Assembly (NCBI RefSeq): GCF_001954195.1
Contig: NZ_MBES01000057.1
Coordinates: 51,030 to 115,029 of the forward strand
Source of the DNA: Mycobacterium sp. IS-1264
GTDB lineage: Bacteria > Actinomycetota > Actinomycetes > Mycobacteriales > Mycobacteriaceae
Length of the DNA stretch: 64,000 nucleotides
Direction of reading: 5' to 3'
Part shown: positions 53,559-63,400 of the stretch, piece after piece
Layout: each line of letters starts with the position of its first letter
How positions within the stretch are numbered: the first letter of the stretch is position 1
Position numbers and translations under genes: made by a program
The notes under the pieces: model-generated
Databases searched by the model: none
What the model was told of the DNA's origin: nothing
Seen by the model: the letters and a program-made list of their open reading frames with translations, nothing else

Positions 53559-53783
53559 ATGGAGGCAGACGGAACACCGGAGTCGGTGGCGGTCGAGAAA
53601 TTGCACTCGGGCGACCCGATCACCGATTGTGGTCAGCGGTACATAGTTCTCGAATCGAAAGCCGTCGGCGACAGCTGCGTCGTTCTCGAACTCGAATCCA
53701 GAGTGGACCACCAGTTACAGGTCATCGAGAAGTCGTTCCCGGCCGGATACCAGGTTGGCAGGGCCAACCACCGAATTCTGTAG
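53559..53783 (+). CDS. Small hypothetical protein
   Basis: The 74-residue product (MEADGTPESVAVEKLHSGDP, then ITDCGQRYIVLESKAVGDSC, VVLELESRVDHQLQVIEKSF and a short tail) alternates hydrophobic and polar residues like a small all-beta domain. I do not recognise it. The ATG at 53559 is used; a GTG three codons earlier is possible. The coding evidence is a biased third-position pattern and a clear frame, without a strong ribosome-binding site. It lies between the SnoaL gene and the convergent sulP gene. Confidence 0.5.
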   Translation: MEADGTPESVAVEKLHSGDPITDCGQRYIVLESKAVGDSCVVLELESRVDHQLQVIEKSFPAGYQVGRANHRIL

Positions 53784-53862
53784 ACCAAGCGTCCGACAAT
53801 GCGCGAGTAGCCGGTCGACGGCTACCGCGCATTCGTGTTTTCGGGCGGGCTCAGGCGCCGTC

Positions 53863-55653
53863 TCAAACGAGGTAGTAGTAACGCTGTAGATCCCCGTTGC
53901 CGGCATTCGCGGGCAGTTGCTCGCCCGGTTCGCGGATACCGAGCTGGGCATGGGCGTAGCGGACGGCCTTGAGCGTCGCCGAGAATTCCTCGTCCTCTTC
54001 GGGAAAGACATGCTCGACCGGGAACCAGCTTTCGAGGCCGACATTCGTCAGCACGGTCCACATGTCGGGCTGCACACCGGCGAGCAGAACGGTTACGCCC
54101 AGCGCGGTTTCGTCGCGCAGGAAATGCTCGATCCGCTCGACGACGACGGCGTCGGGATGGCGCACCCGCTTTAGCCTCAGCACGACGAACTTGATGCGAT
54201 CCTGCCTGACCCGGTCGCGCAGCGCATCGAGATAGCGGTCGAGTTCCGGTGCGGCGCCGAAGAATAGCTCGCCCTCGAGGTCGTAGATGATCGTCGACGG
54301 ATCCACCGGATCACCGGACACCCGCTCCCGTACTACGCGGTCGGGGGTGACGATCAACTCCTTGGCCTTCAGCTTCGCCGCGCGCGGCACGAACAACAGG
54401 ATCGACAAGGCGACGCCGAGCAGCACGGCGGTGTCCAAATCGATCAGCACACCGGTGAGCGCGGTGACGATCACCAGGCCCGCGTCGTAGCGCGACGCCT
54501 TCAAGATGTAGAACAGCCGCCTGTAGTCGATGAGCCGCGCGGCGGTGATGAGCAGGAGACCGGCCAGCGCGGCCTTCGGCATGTAATGCAGCAGCGGCGC
54601 GAACAGCAGCACGGCCCCGGCGACGGCGGCCGAGGCGATGAATCCGGAGAACCGCGACGCCGCGCCGGCCTGGAAGTTGATCGGCGAGCGCGACATCGAG
54701 CCCGAGCCCGGCACGGATTGGAAAAAGCCGCCGGTCAGGTTGGCCAGGCCTTCGGCGAGGATCTGCCGGTTGTAGTCGATCTTCTGCCCGCTCTGGTGCG
54801 CGATGGCCTTGGCGATCGACAGCGCCTCGATGAGGCCGATGAAGGCGATGGCGAACGCGCCTTCGGACAGCTGGCTCAACAGCCCGAGTTGCACGTCCGG
54901 GATGTGCGGGGAGGGCAGGCTCTGCGGAATTTTCGCGGTGAGGGTCACCCCCGTGTTACCGCCGCGGTCGGGGGTCGACCACCCGGCGACATAGGCGATC
55001 ACGGCCGCGATGACCAGGACCGCCAGCAAGTCGAGCTGCGGAAGTCCGTAGCGCTTGACCAGCCGGCGCAGGATGACCGCCAGGGCCACGGTTGCGACGG
55101 TGAGGACCAGCGCGCGGTAGTTGACGGCGTCGCCGTGCAACAGGGTGAGGTAGGTGCGTTTCAGCACCGGTATCCGCCCGCTGCCCTTGTCCCGCACGCC
55201 GAGCGCATTACCCAGCTGGCCCAGCGCGATCAGCAGCGCGGCGGCCACCAGGAACCCGATGATCACCGATTCCGAGATGTATCGGGTCAGGTCGCCGAGC
55301 TTGAATACCGCAATGAGGATCTGGAATGCGCCGACGAGGACGCCCAGCACGAACAGCGCCTCGAAAAGGACGGTGCGATTCTCGGGGTCGAGAAACGCCA
55401 GGGAACTGAAGATGAGCAGCGATATCGCGCTCGTCGGTCCGTTGATGAGATGGGAGGACGACCCGAAGATCGCGGCGACAAGGGTCACAACGATCGCGGA
55501 GTAGACGCCGAATTTGGGGTCGACTCCGGCGACCAGCGCATAGGTGATGCTCTGTGGCAGCGAAACGGCAGCGACGGTGAGGCCGGCGACGGCGTCGCGG
55601 CGCGCCTTCGTCGCGTCGTAGTTCAGGTTCTTCACAATCCCCGAAATGCTCAC
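53863..55653 (-). CDS. SulP-family anion (sulfate) permease with STAS domain
   Basis: The 596-residue protein has the SulP transmembrane core: [61 protein letters not shown] and [44 protein letters not shown], with about 11-12 helices. A C-terminal cytoplasmic STAS domain begins near [24 protein letters not shown]. It transports sulfate or a related anion by symport or exchange. The GTG at 55653 overlaps the binding-protein stop by 4 bases (GTGA). No carbonic anhydrase or ABC genes adjoin it. Confidence 0.9.
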   Translation of the reverse strand: MSISGIVKNLNYDATKARRDAVAGLTVAAVSLPQSITYALVAGVDPKFGVYSAIVVTLVAAIFGSSSHLINGPTSAISLLIFSSLAFLDPENRTVLFEALFVLGVLVGAFQILIAVFKLGDLTRYISESVIIGFLVAAALLIALGQLGNALGVRDKGSGRIPVLKRTYLTLLHGDAVNYRALVLTVATVALAVILRRLVKRYGLPQLDLLAVLVIAAVIAYVAGWSTPDRGGNTGVTLTAKIPQSLPSPHIPDVQLGLLSQLSEGAFAIAFIGLIEALSIAKAIAHQSGQKIDYNRQILAEGLANLTGGFFQSVPGSGSMSRSPINFQAGAASRFSGFIASAAVAGAVLLFAPLLHYMPKAALAGLLLITAARLIDYRRLFYILKASRYDAGLVIVTALTGVLIDLDTAVLLGVALSILLFVPRAAKLKAKELIVTPDRVVRERVSGDPVDPSTIIYDLEGELFFGAAPELDRYLDALRDRVRQDRIKFVVLRLKRVRHPDAVVVERIEHFLRDETALGVTVLLAGVQPDMWTVLTNVGLESWFPVEHVFPEEDEEFSATLKAVRYAHAQLGIREPGEQLPANAGNGDLQRYYYLV

Positions 55654-56765
55654 GGCTGCTTGACCTTTCGCCGCGGGTGCGCCGACACGGCCCTGGCCTG
55701 CGCGGGTGATGAAAGCGTGTCGTAGATGCCGTTGTCGCCGAAGAACCTCTCCCGGGCATCGTTCCAGTCTTTGGCGATCGCGGTGATGGGGAAGAGGTTG
55801 ATGTCGGGCAACTGGCCGGCGTGCCGGGCCAGGATTTCGGGTTTCAGCGGCCGGTATCCCAGTTGGGCGATGATTTCCTGTGCCGAATCGGTGTAGAGGT
55901 ATTCCAGGTACGCCTTGGCGTAGGACGCGATCTTCTTGTCGGGGACGTTCGCGTCGACCCAGGCGACGGCCGGTTCGGCACGGATGCTGATCGGCGGGTA
56001 GACGATCTCGAGTTCGTCCTTGTTCTCGGAGACCTCCCGCAGAGCTTCGTTCTCCCAGGTCAGGTGGACGTCGCCGATTCTCTCGACGGCAAAGCTGATG
56101 GCGGCGCTGCGAGCGCCGGGGTCGGCGACGGCGACGTGGCCCATCAGCGCCTTGACGAAGGCGAAGGCCTGCGTCTCGGTGCCGCCGCGGGTGGTCACCG
56201 AACCCCACGCGGAGAGCACGCTCAATTTGCCGTTGCCCGAGGTGCGCGGGTTGGGCGACACGACCGCGACGCCATCCTTGATCAGATCCGGCCAGTCGTG
56301 GATTGCTTTCGGATTGCCCTTGTGGACGACGAACACGATGGTCGATGTGTAGGGCACCGAATTGTTGGGCAGGCGGGTCCGCCAGTCGGCGGCGATCAAT
56401 CCGCGCTTGCGCAGCGCATCGACATCGCTCACCAGCGCCAGCGATACGACGCTCGCCTTCTGCTTGCCGTCGATGACATCGCTGACCTGCCGCCCCGAAC
56501 CGCCGTGCGATTGCTTGATGTCCAGGGTGACGCCGGTCTGCCGGCGGAACTGCTCGACGAAGGCTTTGTCGAGCGTTGCGTAGAGCTCCCGCGTCGGGTC
56601 ATAGGACACATTGAGGATCTGATTCGGCGGCGCGTGGCCGTGCAGGTTCTTCGCCGTGATCAGGCCGGCCGCCAGGACGATCGCAACGATGCCGACGATA
56701 TTGAGCCACGGAACGGGCAACCGAAATGCGCGCCGGCGCGCCGGCGCCTGCGGGGGCTGTGTCAT
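55650..56765 (-). CDS. Membrane-anchored sulfate-binding-type solute protein
   Basis: The 371-residue protein belongs to the ABC sulfate/thiosulfate-binding (SubI/CysP) family. It has [50 protein letters not shown], the [16 protein letters not shown] segment and [31 protein letters not shown]. The N-terminus [40 protein letters not shown] has one membrane helix and no lipobox or clear cleavage site, so it is anchored on the outer face. GGAGG precedes the ATG. It is coupled to SulP instead of an ABC permease. Confidence 0.88.
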   Translation of the reverse strand: MTQPPQAPARRRAFRLPVPWLNIVGIVAIVLAAGLITAKNLHGHAPPNQILNVSYDPTRELYATLDKAFVEQFRRQTGVTLDIKQSHGGSGRQVSDVIDGKQKASVVSLALVSDVDALRKRGLIAADWRTRLPNNSVPYTSTIVFVVHKGNPKAIHDWPDLIKDGVAVVSPNPRTSGNGKLSVLSAWGSVTTRGGTETQAFAFVKALMGHVAVADPGARSAAISFAVERIGDVHLTWENEALREVSENKDELEIVYPPISIRAEPAVAWVDANVPDKKIASYAKAYLEYLYTDSAQEIIAQLGYRPLKPEILARHAGQLPDINLFPITAIAKDWNDARERFFGDNGIYDTLSSPAQARAVSAHPRRKVKQP

Positions 56766-56930
56766 CGCCGCCTCCATATCGCGGTCTCGCAGAAGTCGCC
56801 AATCACCACTGACTAACTGCTTCCGCAATCTGCACGAGGCAGACTCTCGAAGCTTGGATGGTAGCGACCGGCGCCGCGGAACACAGCGGTGCGAATCAGC
56901 GTGATCGCAAGTGTCAAGCCCCTATTCGGG

Positions 56931-57671
56931 TCACGCGCGCGGGGGACGTTGATCGTTGGGATCGTTGGGGTCCGGCTCGCCGAACCATCGCGACGGCTGG
57001 TGCTGTCCGTAGGCGTCGTGCCAGTCCCACCACTCGTAGGGCGCGCTCTGCGGGTAGCCCTCCGGCGAATCCTCCCAGTTTTCTTGGCGCCCAAGGGCTG
57101 TCATGTCGAGGAAGCTCCAGGTGTTGCCCAGCGCCTCGTCGCCGCGGTTGTTGATGAAATAGGTGCGGAACACGCGCTCGCCGTCGTGAATGAAGGCGTT
57201 GGTGCCGTGCCATTCGTCGACGCCGAAGTCGGCGTCGAAGCTGTCGGTGATGGTGTACCACGGCATCTTCCAGCCCATCCGCTCCTTGAGGCGCTCGATG
57301 TCGGGTTGGGGTGCGCGCGAGACGAACACGAGCGTGGTGTCACGGGCGTTGAGGTGGGCGAGGTGCCCAATGTGGTCGGCGATCATCGAGCAGCCCCGGC
57401 AGCCGTGGTCGGGCCAGCCCTCGATGTCGAGCCCGTAGAAGGCGCGATAGACGATCAGCTGGCGCCGGCCCTCGAACAGGCCGAGCAGGTCGACCGTGCC
57501 CCCGGGCCCCTCGAACGCGTATGGCTTGTCGACGGGAGTCCACGGCATCCGCCGGCGCATGGCCGCGAGCGCGTCCCGGGCCCGGGTCACCTCCTTCTCT
57601 TTGACCAGCAGTCGCTGATGGGCCGCCGCCCACTCCTCGGCCGACACGATCGGGGGTGTGTTCATCGTCAT
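56931..57671 (-). CDS. DUF899 thioredoxin-like protein
   Basis: The 246-residue protein is a DUF899 protein: VSAEEWAAAHQRLLVKEKEVTRARDALAAMRRRMPWTPVDK at the N-terminus, then LIVYRAFYGLDIEGWPDHGCRGCSMIADHIGHLAHLNARDTTLVFVSRAP and YFINNRGDEALGNTWSFLDMTALG. The CRGCS cysteines suggest a redox or metal role but none is proven. It is probably co-transcribed with two SDR genes upstream. The C-terminal tail is charged and Pro-rich. Confidence 0.9.
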   Translation of the reverse strand: MTMNTPPIVSAEEWAAAHQRLLVKEKEVTRARDALAAMRRRMPWTPVDKPYAFEGPGGTVDLLGLFEGRRQLIVYRAFYGLDIEGWPDHGCRGCSMIADHIGHLAHLNARDTTLVFVSRAPQPDIERLKERMGWKMPWYTITDSFDADFGVDEWHGTNAFIHDGERVFRTYFINNRGDEALGNTWSFLDMTALGRQENWEDSPEGYPQSAPYEWWDWHDAYGQHQPSRWFGEPDPNDPNDQRPPRA

Positions 57672-57699
57672 GAGGTTGTCCGCCTTTCGGTTGAGTGGC

Positions 57700-58458
57700 T
57701 CACGCCAGCGATGACAGGCCAGCGGAGGTGAGTAGGTAGGCGTCGCCGTTCCGGATGGCGCCGACGGCGATCTCCAGAACCGACCGGCCGGCTTGGTCCG
57801 CGGTGAGCGCGGGGCCGGCGGCCTGCACGAACGTGTCGACGTCGACGCCTTGGCGCTCGGCGTAGGCCGCGACGGCCTTGGCGCCCAGATCGGTGGCCGG
57901 CGTCAATCGCGGCAGCACGGACACGAAGCTGATCCCCAGCCCGGCCCGTTGCGACTCGGCGGCTGCGTAGCTGGTGATGAACCGGACTGTCGACTTCGCG
58001 CCCGCGTAGCCACCGGACAGCGGTGACCCGTTGAGCGCGGCGCCGCTGGACATCACGATCACCGAGCTGCCCGGAGCAAGGGGGCGCCGCAGCGCATGCC
58101 GGGTCCAATGAAATGCCTGAGCCACGTCCACGTTCCAGTTTTCACTGAAGGTCTCCCAGGTCTGATCCTGCAACGGGCCCATCCGCGGAGCCGCCCCGGC
58201 ACACAGCACCAGTGTGCGCGGCCCATATTCGTCGATGAGCCGGCCAGCCGTGGCCGGATCGGCGGCGTCGGCGGCCACGGGGGTGAAGGTGTCGCCCAGC
58301 TGGCCGCGGACCTCGTCCAGCAGCGCGCGGTTGCGCGCGACGCCGACGACGTCGGCGCCGGCGGCGGACAAGGCGGTGGCGATGCCGCGGCCGAATCCGC
58401 GGCTGGCCCCCGTCACGATCGCCGTCGTGCCGGCCAGGTTGGTGATTGTGTTGGTCAT
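57700..58458 (-). CDS. Short-chain dehydrogenase/reductase
   Basis: The 252-residue SDR has AIVTGASRGFGRGIATALSAAGADVVGVARNRALLDEV, CAGAAPR in place of the usual NAG, IVMSSGAALNGSP and a catalytic YAGAKSTVRFITSYAA. The C-terminal residues diverge from FabG enzymes, so the substrate is probably not a fatty acyl. It is 28 bases upstream of the DUF899 gene in transcription order and likely in one operon with it. Confidence 0.92.
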   Translation of the reverse strand: MTNTITNLAGTTAIVTGASRGFGRGIATALSAAGADVVGVARNRALLDEVRGQLGDTFTPVAADAADPATAGRLIDEYGPRTLVLCAGAAPRMGPLQDQTWETFSENWNVDVAQAFHWTRHALRRPLAPGSSVIVMSSGAALNGSPLSGGYAGAKSTVRFITSYAAAESQRAGLGISFVSVLPRLTPATDLGAKAVAAYAERQGVDVDTFVQAAGPALTADQAGRSVLEIAVGAIRNGDAYLLTSAGLSSLA

Positions 58459-58518
58459 GATCGTGCTCGCTTTCGGTGTTGACGTTCTCAGTAATTCAGA
58501 TACGTTCGGTCGCCGCGA

Positions 58519-59241
58519 TTAATCGGTGACGTCTGCGAGCAGCGCCGCGTACTGGCGTTCGAGCGCCTTCGCGGCGCCGGTATTCCAGCTCCCGGCCACG
58601 GACTTCGACATGGCGTCGGGGAAGATGTCCTCTTCGCCGTTCGCGACTCCGTCGAAGATGGCCCGCGCGACCGATTCTGGGGAGCTTTTCGGTATCTCGA
58701 GGCCCTGCGTCATTTCGGTGTCGACGGGCCCGGTCAGGACGGCGTGAACGCTGACGCCTCGTCCGGCCAACAGGGCGCGCAGCGATTGCGTGAGGTTGAA
58801 CGCGGCCGCCTTCGAGATCGAGTACGCGGGAATCAGCGGCAAGGGGGCGATGGCGTTCACCGACAGATTGTTGACGATGGCTCCGCCGGAACGAGTCAGC
58901 ATCGGCAGGAAGGCCTGGATCATCGCGTAGGTGCCAAAGAGGTTGACGGCGAGATGGCGTTCGAGCGCGACACGCTCGCTCAAGTCGTCGTAGAGCGCCA
59001 GGCCGGCATTGTTCACGAGGATGTCGAGCGATTCGACTTCGTCGGCCGCGTCCTGGATATGCGCCGCGTTGGTGACGTCCAGGGTCAGGGGCGTGACGCG
59101 ATGATCCCGGTGGGTCAATTGCGCTCGGGTACCGACGTATACGCGCTTGGCGCCTCTGCTCAACGCTTCTTCGACCAAGGCGCGCCCGATGCCGCGATTG
59201 CCCCCGGTAATCAGAACTGTGGTGTCGGCGATTCTCACCAT
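58519..59241 (-). CDS. Short-chain dehydrogenase/reductase
   Basis: The 240-residue SDR starts MVRIADTTVLITGGNRGIGRALVEEALSRGAKRVYVGTR. NNAGLALYDDLSERVALERHLAVNLFG, NLSVNAIAPLPLIPAYSISKAAAFNLTQSL (YxxxK) and AVLTGPVDTEMTQGLEIP follow. GAGGAG lies 9 bases before the ATG. It is divergent from the ECF sigma factor gene, and a palindrome lies between, so its expression is probably tied to that sigma factor. Confidence 0.92.
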   Translation of the reverse strand: MVRIADTTVLITGGNRGIGRALVEEALSRGAKRVYVGTRAQLTHRDHRVTPLTLDVTNAAHIQDAADEVESLDILVNNAGLALYDDLSERVALERHLAVNLFGTYAMIQAFLPMLTRSGGAIVNNLSVNAIAPLPLIPAYSISKAAAFNLTQSLRALLAGRGVSVHAVLTGPVDTEMTQGLEIPKSSPESVARAIFDGVANGEEDIFPDAMSKSVAGSWNTGAAKALERQYAALLADVTD

Positions 59242-59334
59242 GATGACGATCTCCTCGTTGATCTGCCCGACGGTGCGGGCGCATCGCCGGACGGCGCGAC
59301 GGCCGCACTAATTCCGATACGGCGCGGCGCACTG

Positions 59335-59355
59335 ATTCATCGCCGCACGATGAAT
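59335..59355. promoter_or_regulatory. Inverted repeat between the SDR and ECF sigma factor genes
   Basis: ATTCATCG-CCGCA-CGATGAAT has perfect 8-bp arms around a 5-base centre. It is about 94 bases upstream of the SDR start and 71 bases upstream of the sigma factor start. It may be an operator of an unlinked regulator. Confidence 0.5.
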
Positions 59356-59425
59356 TCCGGTGCCCGGGTGTCTCTGTACTGGAGTAGCGTTTCGGCCCAT
59401 TCCGGACCGGAGGCCTAGATAGGAG

Positions 59426-60400
59426 ATGCGCGTGCCGGCTCAGGAGGAGTTCATCGAGCGCGCGGCGCCGTTTCGCGCCGAGTTGATCGCGCACTGTTAC
59501 CGCATGCTCGGTTCGGTGCACGACGCCGAAGATCTGGTCCAGGAAACCTATCTGCGGGGCTGGCGGGGTTATCAGGCCTTCGAGGAGCGGGCGGCGTTGC
59601 GGACCTGGCTGTACCGGATCGCGACGACCGCGTGCCTGCGTGCGCTTGAGAACCGGGCCCGGCGGGTGCTGCCGGCCGGGCTGGGCGACAGTTCGATCGA
59701 CCCCGACGTGAGCCTGGACGGCTACACCGGTGCCCATCAGTGGCTGGAGCCGATTCCCGACGCCCTGATGTCCGAGACTCCGGAAGGATCCGTCACGGCA
59801 CGGCAAAGTGTGCGCCTGGCCGTGATGACGGCGCTGCAGGAGCTTCCCGCGAGGCAGCGAGCCGTCCTGATCTTGCGCGATGTCGTGCAGTTCAGCGCCG
59901 CTGAGGTCGCCGAACTACTGGAAACCACACCGGCCGCGGTCAACAGCTCCCTGCAGCGGGCGCGGGCCCGCCTCGCGGAGATCTCACCCACCGAAGACGA
60001 CGCCGCCGAGCCCGACGACGCGCAACTGCGTGAATTGCTCGACCGCTATTGCGCCGCATTCGAAAACGCGGACATGGCCGCGCTCACCGAGTTGCTGCAA
60101 GCCGACGTCAAACTCGAAATGCCGCCTCTGCCTATGTGGTTCACCGGCCGCGACACGGTGATGCGGTTCCTCGCCGTCCGTGCCTTCACCAAGGCCGGCG
60201 ACATCGTCATGGTCCGGACGGCCGCGAACGCACAACCCGCCGTGGCCGAGTACCGCCGCGGTGCCGACGGCGTCCTGCGCGCCCACTCCATCCACGTCCT
60301 GACCGCGGCCCACGAAGCCGGGAACGCCGGGATCGGCGCGATCACCGTTTTCCTCGACCCGGCTTTGTTCGGCGCGTTTGGATTACCGCAAAGTAGGTAG
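59426..60400 (+). CDS. ECF sigma factor with C-terminal SnoaL-like domain, SigG-like
   Basis: The 324-residue protein has sigma region 2 (ELIAHCYRMLGSVHDAEDLVQETYLRGWRGYQAF) and region 4 (FSAAEVAELLETTPAAVNSSLQRARARLAEI). A SnoaL-like C-terminal domain of about 130 residues (LLDRYCAAFENADMAALTELLQADVKLEMPP to ITVFLDPALFGAFGLP) follows, and the WLEPIPDAL linker is typical of SigG-type ECFs. In this group the extra domain regulates activity instead of an anti-sigma factor. TGTCTC and CGTTT around 59372-59395 resemble a self-controlled ECF promoter. No anti-sigma gene is adjacent. Confidence 0.88.
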   Translation: MRVPAQEEFIERAAPFRAELIAHCYRMLGSVHDAEDLVQETYLRGWRGYQAFEERAALRTWLYRIATTACLRALENRARRVLPAGLGDSSIDPDVSLDGYTGAHQWLEPIPDALMSETPEGSVTARQSVRLAVMTALQELPARQRAVLILRDVVQFSAAEVAELLETTPAAVNSSLQRARARLAEISPTEDDAAEPDDAQLRELLDRYCAAFENADMAALTELLQADVKLEMPPLPMWFTGRDTVMRFLAVRAFTKAGDIVMVRTAANAQPAVAEYRRGADGVLRAHSIHVLTAAHEAGNAGIGAITVFLDPALFGAFGLPQSR

Positions 60401-60499
60401 CCCCCTTCATCACGAGGCCCTACCGTCCAGGCCCTATGTGGACAGGTCCTGGCGACGCCAGGAGGATAGGCACGGTAGAGGCAATCGAAGGGTGACCAC

Positions 60500-63400
60500 A
60501 TGAAGATTCCGGGTGTTGCCAGCGTCGTCGCTGGCGTCACCGGCGGAGCGGCCCAAGTAGTGCGAGCCGGCGTGTCCACCGCGGCCGGCGCCGCGGGCAC
60601 AGTGCAGATGTTGGTCAGCCCGGTGGTGGAGCTCGCCGGCCCGGTGGCGCATTCGGTGGCCGATTCGACCGGCCGGGCATTCGGGATGAACGGCTCCCCC
60701 AACGGTTCCCGTAACGGCGTCGCGGCGCCGGTGCGCTGGCAGAGCGGGCACCGGGTGCACCTGGACCTCGATCCGCTGCTGCCGTTCCCGCGCTGGCACG
60801 AGTACGCGGCGGTGGTGGAGGAACCGGTTCGCCGGATTGCGGGCGTGGCCAAGGCCCATGTCGAGGGCTCCCTGGGCCGTTTGGTGATCGAACTCGCCGA
60901 GGACGCCGACGACGACGTCGTCCTGGACGAGGTGCGGGAAACCGTTGCAGCCATAGCTGACGACCTCGCGTCGGCAGGGCCGGGATCGGGGCCCGTCTCC
61001 GCGCCATTCGCCGACCCGGGAAACCCGCTGGCGGTTCTGGTGCCGTTGACCGCGGCGGCGATGGATCTCATCGCGGTGAGTGCCGCCGTCACCGGCTGGG
61101 TCACCCGCCTGCCCGCCGCACCGAAGACGACCCGGGCCGCGGCCGCCTTGATCAATCATCAGCCGCGCATGGTGTCACTGCTGGAGTCGCGGCTGGGTCG
61201 AGTCGGCACCGATATCGCGCTCGCCGCGACGACGGCCGCGGCTCATGGGCTGACCCAGGCGGTCGGCACACCGCTGCTCGATTTGACGCAACGCACCCTG
61301 CAAATCTCCGAGGCGACGGCTCACCGCCGCGTGTGGCGAGACCGGGAGCCTCAGTTGGCTTCGCCCGAACGGCCGCAGGCGCCGGTGGTGCCGGTCATCT
61401 CATCGGCCGGGGCCAGATCGCACGCGCCGCGGCACAGCTGGCCGGCCGCGGCGGCGGGTGAGGCGTCGCACGTCGTGGTCGGCGGATCCATCGACGCGGC
61501 GATCGACACCGCGAAGGGATCGATGGCGGGTCCGGTGGAGAGCTATGTCGACTCGGCTGCGAACGGCTCGCTGATTGCGGCGGCGAGCGCGTTGGTCGCC
61601 GGTGGTGGTACCGAGGACGCGGCCGGTGCGATCGAGGCCGGGGTGCCGAGAGCGGCACACATGGGCCGGCAGGCGTTCGCGGCGGTGCTGGGTCGCGGCC
61701 TGGCCAATGCCGGACAGTTGGTCCTCGATCCCGGTGCGCTGCGGCGCCTGGATCGGGTCAAGGTCGTCGTAATCGACGGCGCCGCGCTGCGCGGCGATCA
61801 CCGCGCCGTGCTGCATTCGCGCGGCGATGCGCCCGGCTGGGACGACGACCGGGTATATGAGGTCGCCGACGCCCTGCTGCACGGCGAGGAGGCGCCCGAG
61901 CCCGATCCCGACGAGTTGCCCGCCACCGGCGCGCGGCTGAGATGGGTTCCGGTGCAAGGCCCGTCGGACACGCCGGCCCAGGGCCGCGAAAGCGCCGACC
62001 TCGTGGTCGACGGCGAATGTGTGGGCAGCGTCGATGTTGGCTGGGAGGTCGACCCCTACGCGATTCCGTTGTTTCAGACCGCGCACCGGACCGGCGCCCG
62101 GGTGGTCTTGCGCCACGTCGCCGGCACCGAGGAGCTGACCGCCAGCGTCGGGGCGACGCATCCGCCGGGCACGCCGCTGCTGAACCTGGTGCGAGAGCTG
62201 CGCGTGGATCGCGGACCCGTATTGCTGATCACCGCGCTGCACCGCGATTTCGCGTCCACCGACACGCTGGCGGCCTTGGCGATCGCCGATGTCGGTGTGG
62301 CCCTTGATGATCCCCGCGCGGCGACGGCGTGGACCGCGGACATCATCACGGGCACCGACCTGGCCGACGCGGTGCGGATCCTCTCGGCGATCCCGGTGGC
62401 CCGGTCGGCCAGCGAATCGGCCGTGCACCTCGCCCAGGGCGGCACCACGCTGGCCGGGCTGCTGCTGGTCACCGGCGAGCAGGACCGAACCGCCAACCCC
62501 GTCAGCTTCCGGCGCTGGCTCAATCCGGTGAATGCGGCCGCGGCCACCGCGTTGGTGGCGGGAACCTTCTCGGCCACCAGGGTGCTACGGCTGCCCGATC
62601 CCACCCCGCAGCCGCTGACCGCCTGGCACGCGCTGGACCCGGAGATCGTGTATTCGCGGCTGGCCGGCGGCGCGCGGCCCTTGGCCGTCGAGCCCGGCAC
62701 GCCGTCGTGGCGACGCCGTCTCGACGACCTGTCCTACACCCCCGCGCTGGCACCGCTGCGCGGACCGGTGACCAGCCTGGCGCGGCTGGCGTCGACGACC
62801 CGCGCCGAGCTGGCCGATCCGCTGACCCCGATCCTGGCCGTCGGGGCGGCCGCATCCGCGATAGTCGGCAGCAATATCGACGCGCTCCTGGTCGCCGGCG
62901 TGATGACCGTCAACGCGATAACCGGTGGGGTACAACGGTTACGGGCCGAGGCGGCCGCCGCCGAACTGTTCGCCGAGCAGGACCAGCTGGTGCGCCGGGT
63001 GGTCGTCCCGGCCGTCGCGACCACGCGACGCCGGCTGGAGGCGGCCCGGCGCGCCACGCGCACGGCCACGGTGTCCGCCAATTCGCTGCGACCCGGCGAC
63101 GTCATCGACCTGGCCGCACCGGAAGTGGTGCCGGCGGACGCGCGACTGTTGGTGGCCGAGGACCTGGAGGTCGACGAGTCGCTACTCACCGGCGAGTCGC
63201 TGCCGGTGGACAAGCAGGTGGATCCCGTTGCTGTCAACGACCCGGACCGGGCCAGCATGCTGTTCGAGGGCAGCACGATCGTGGCCGGGCACGCTAGGGC
63301 GATCGTCGTGGCCACCGGGGTCGGCACCGCCGCGCACCGCGCGATCTCGACGGTCGCCGACGTCGAAACGTCGGCAGGTGTGCAGGCCCGGCTGCGGGAG

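Noticed and set aside
61400..62428. A 342-codon minus-strand frame inside the ctpI region
   Set aside because: It is antisense to an ORF that runs unbroken from 60500 with P-type ATPase motifs.
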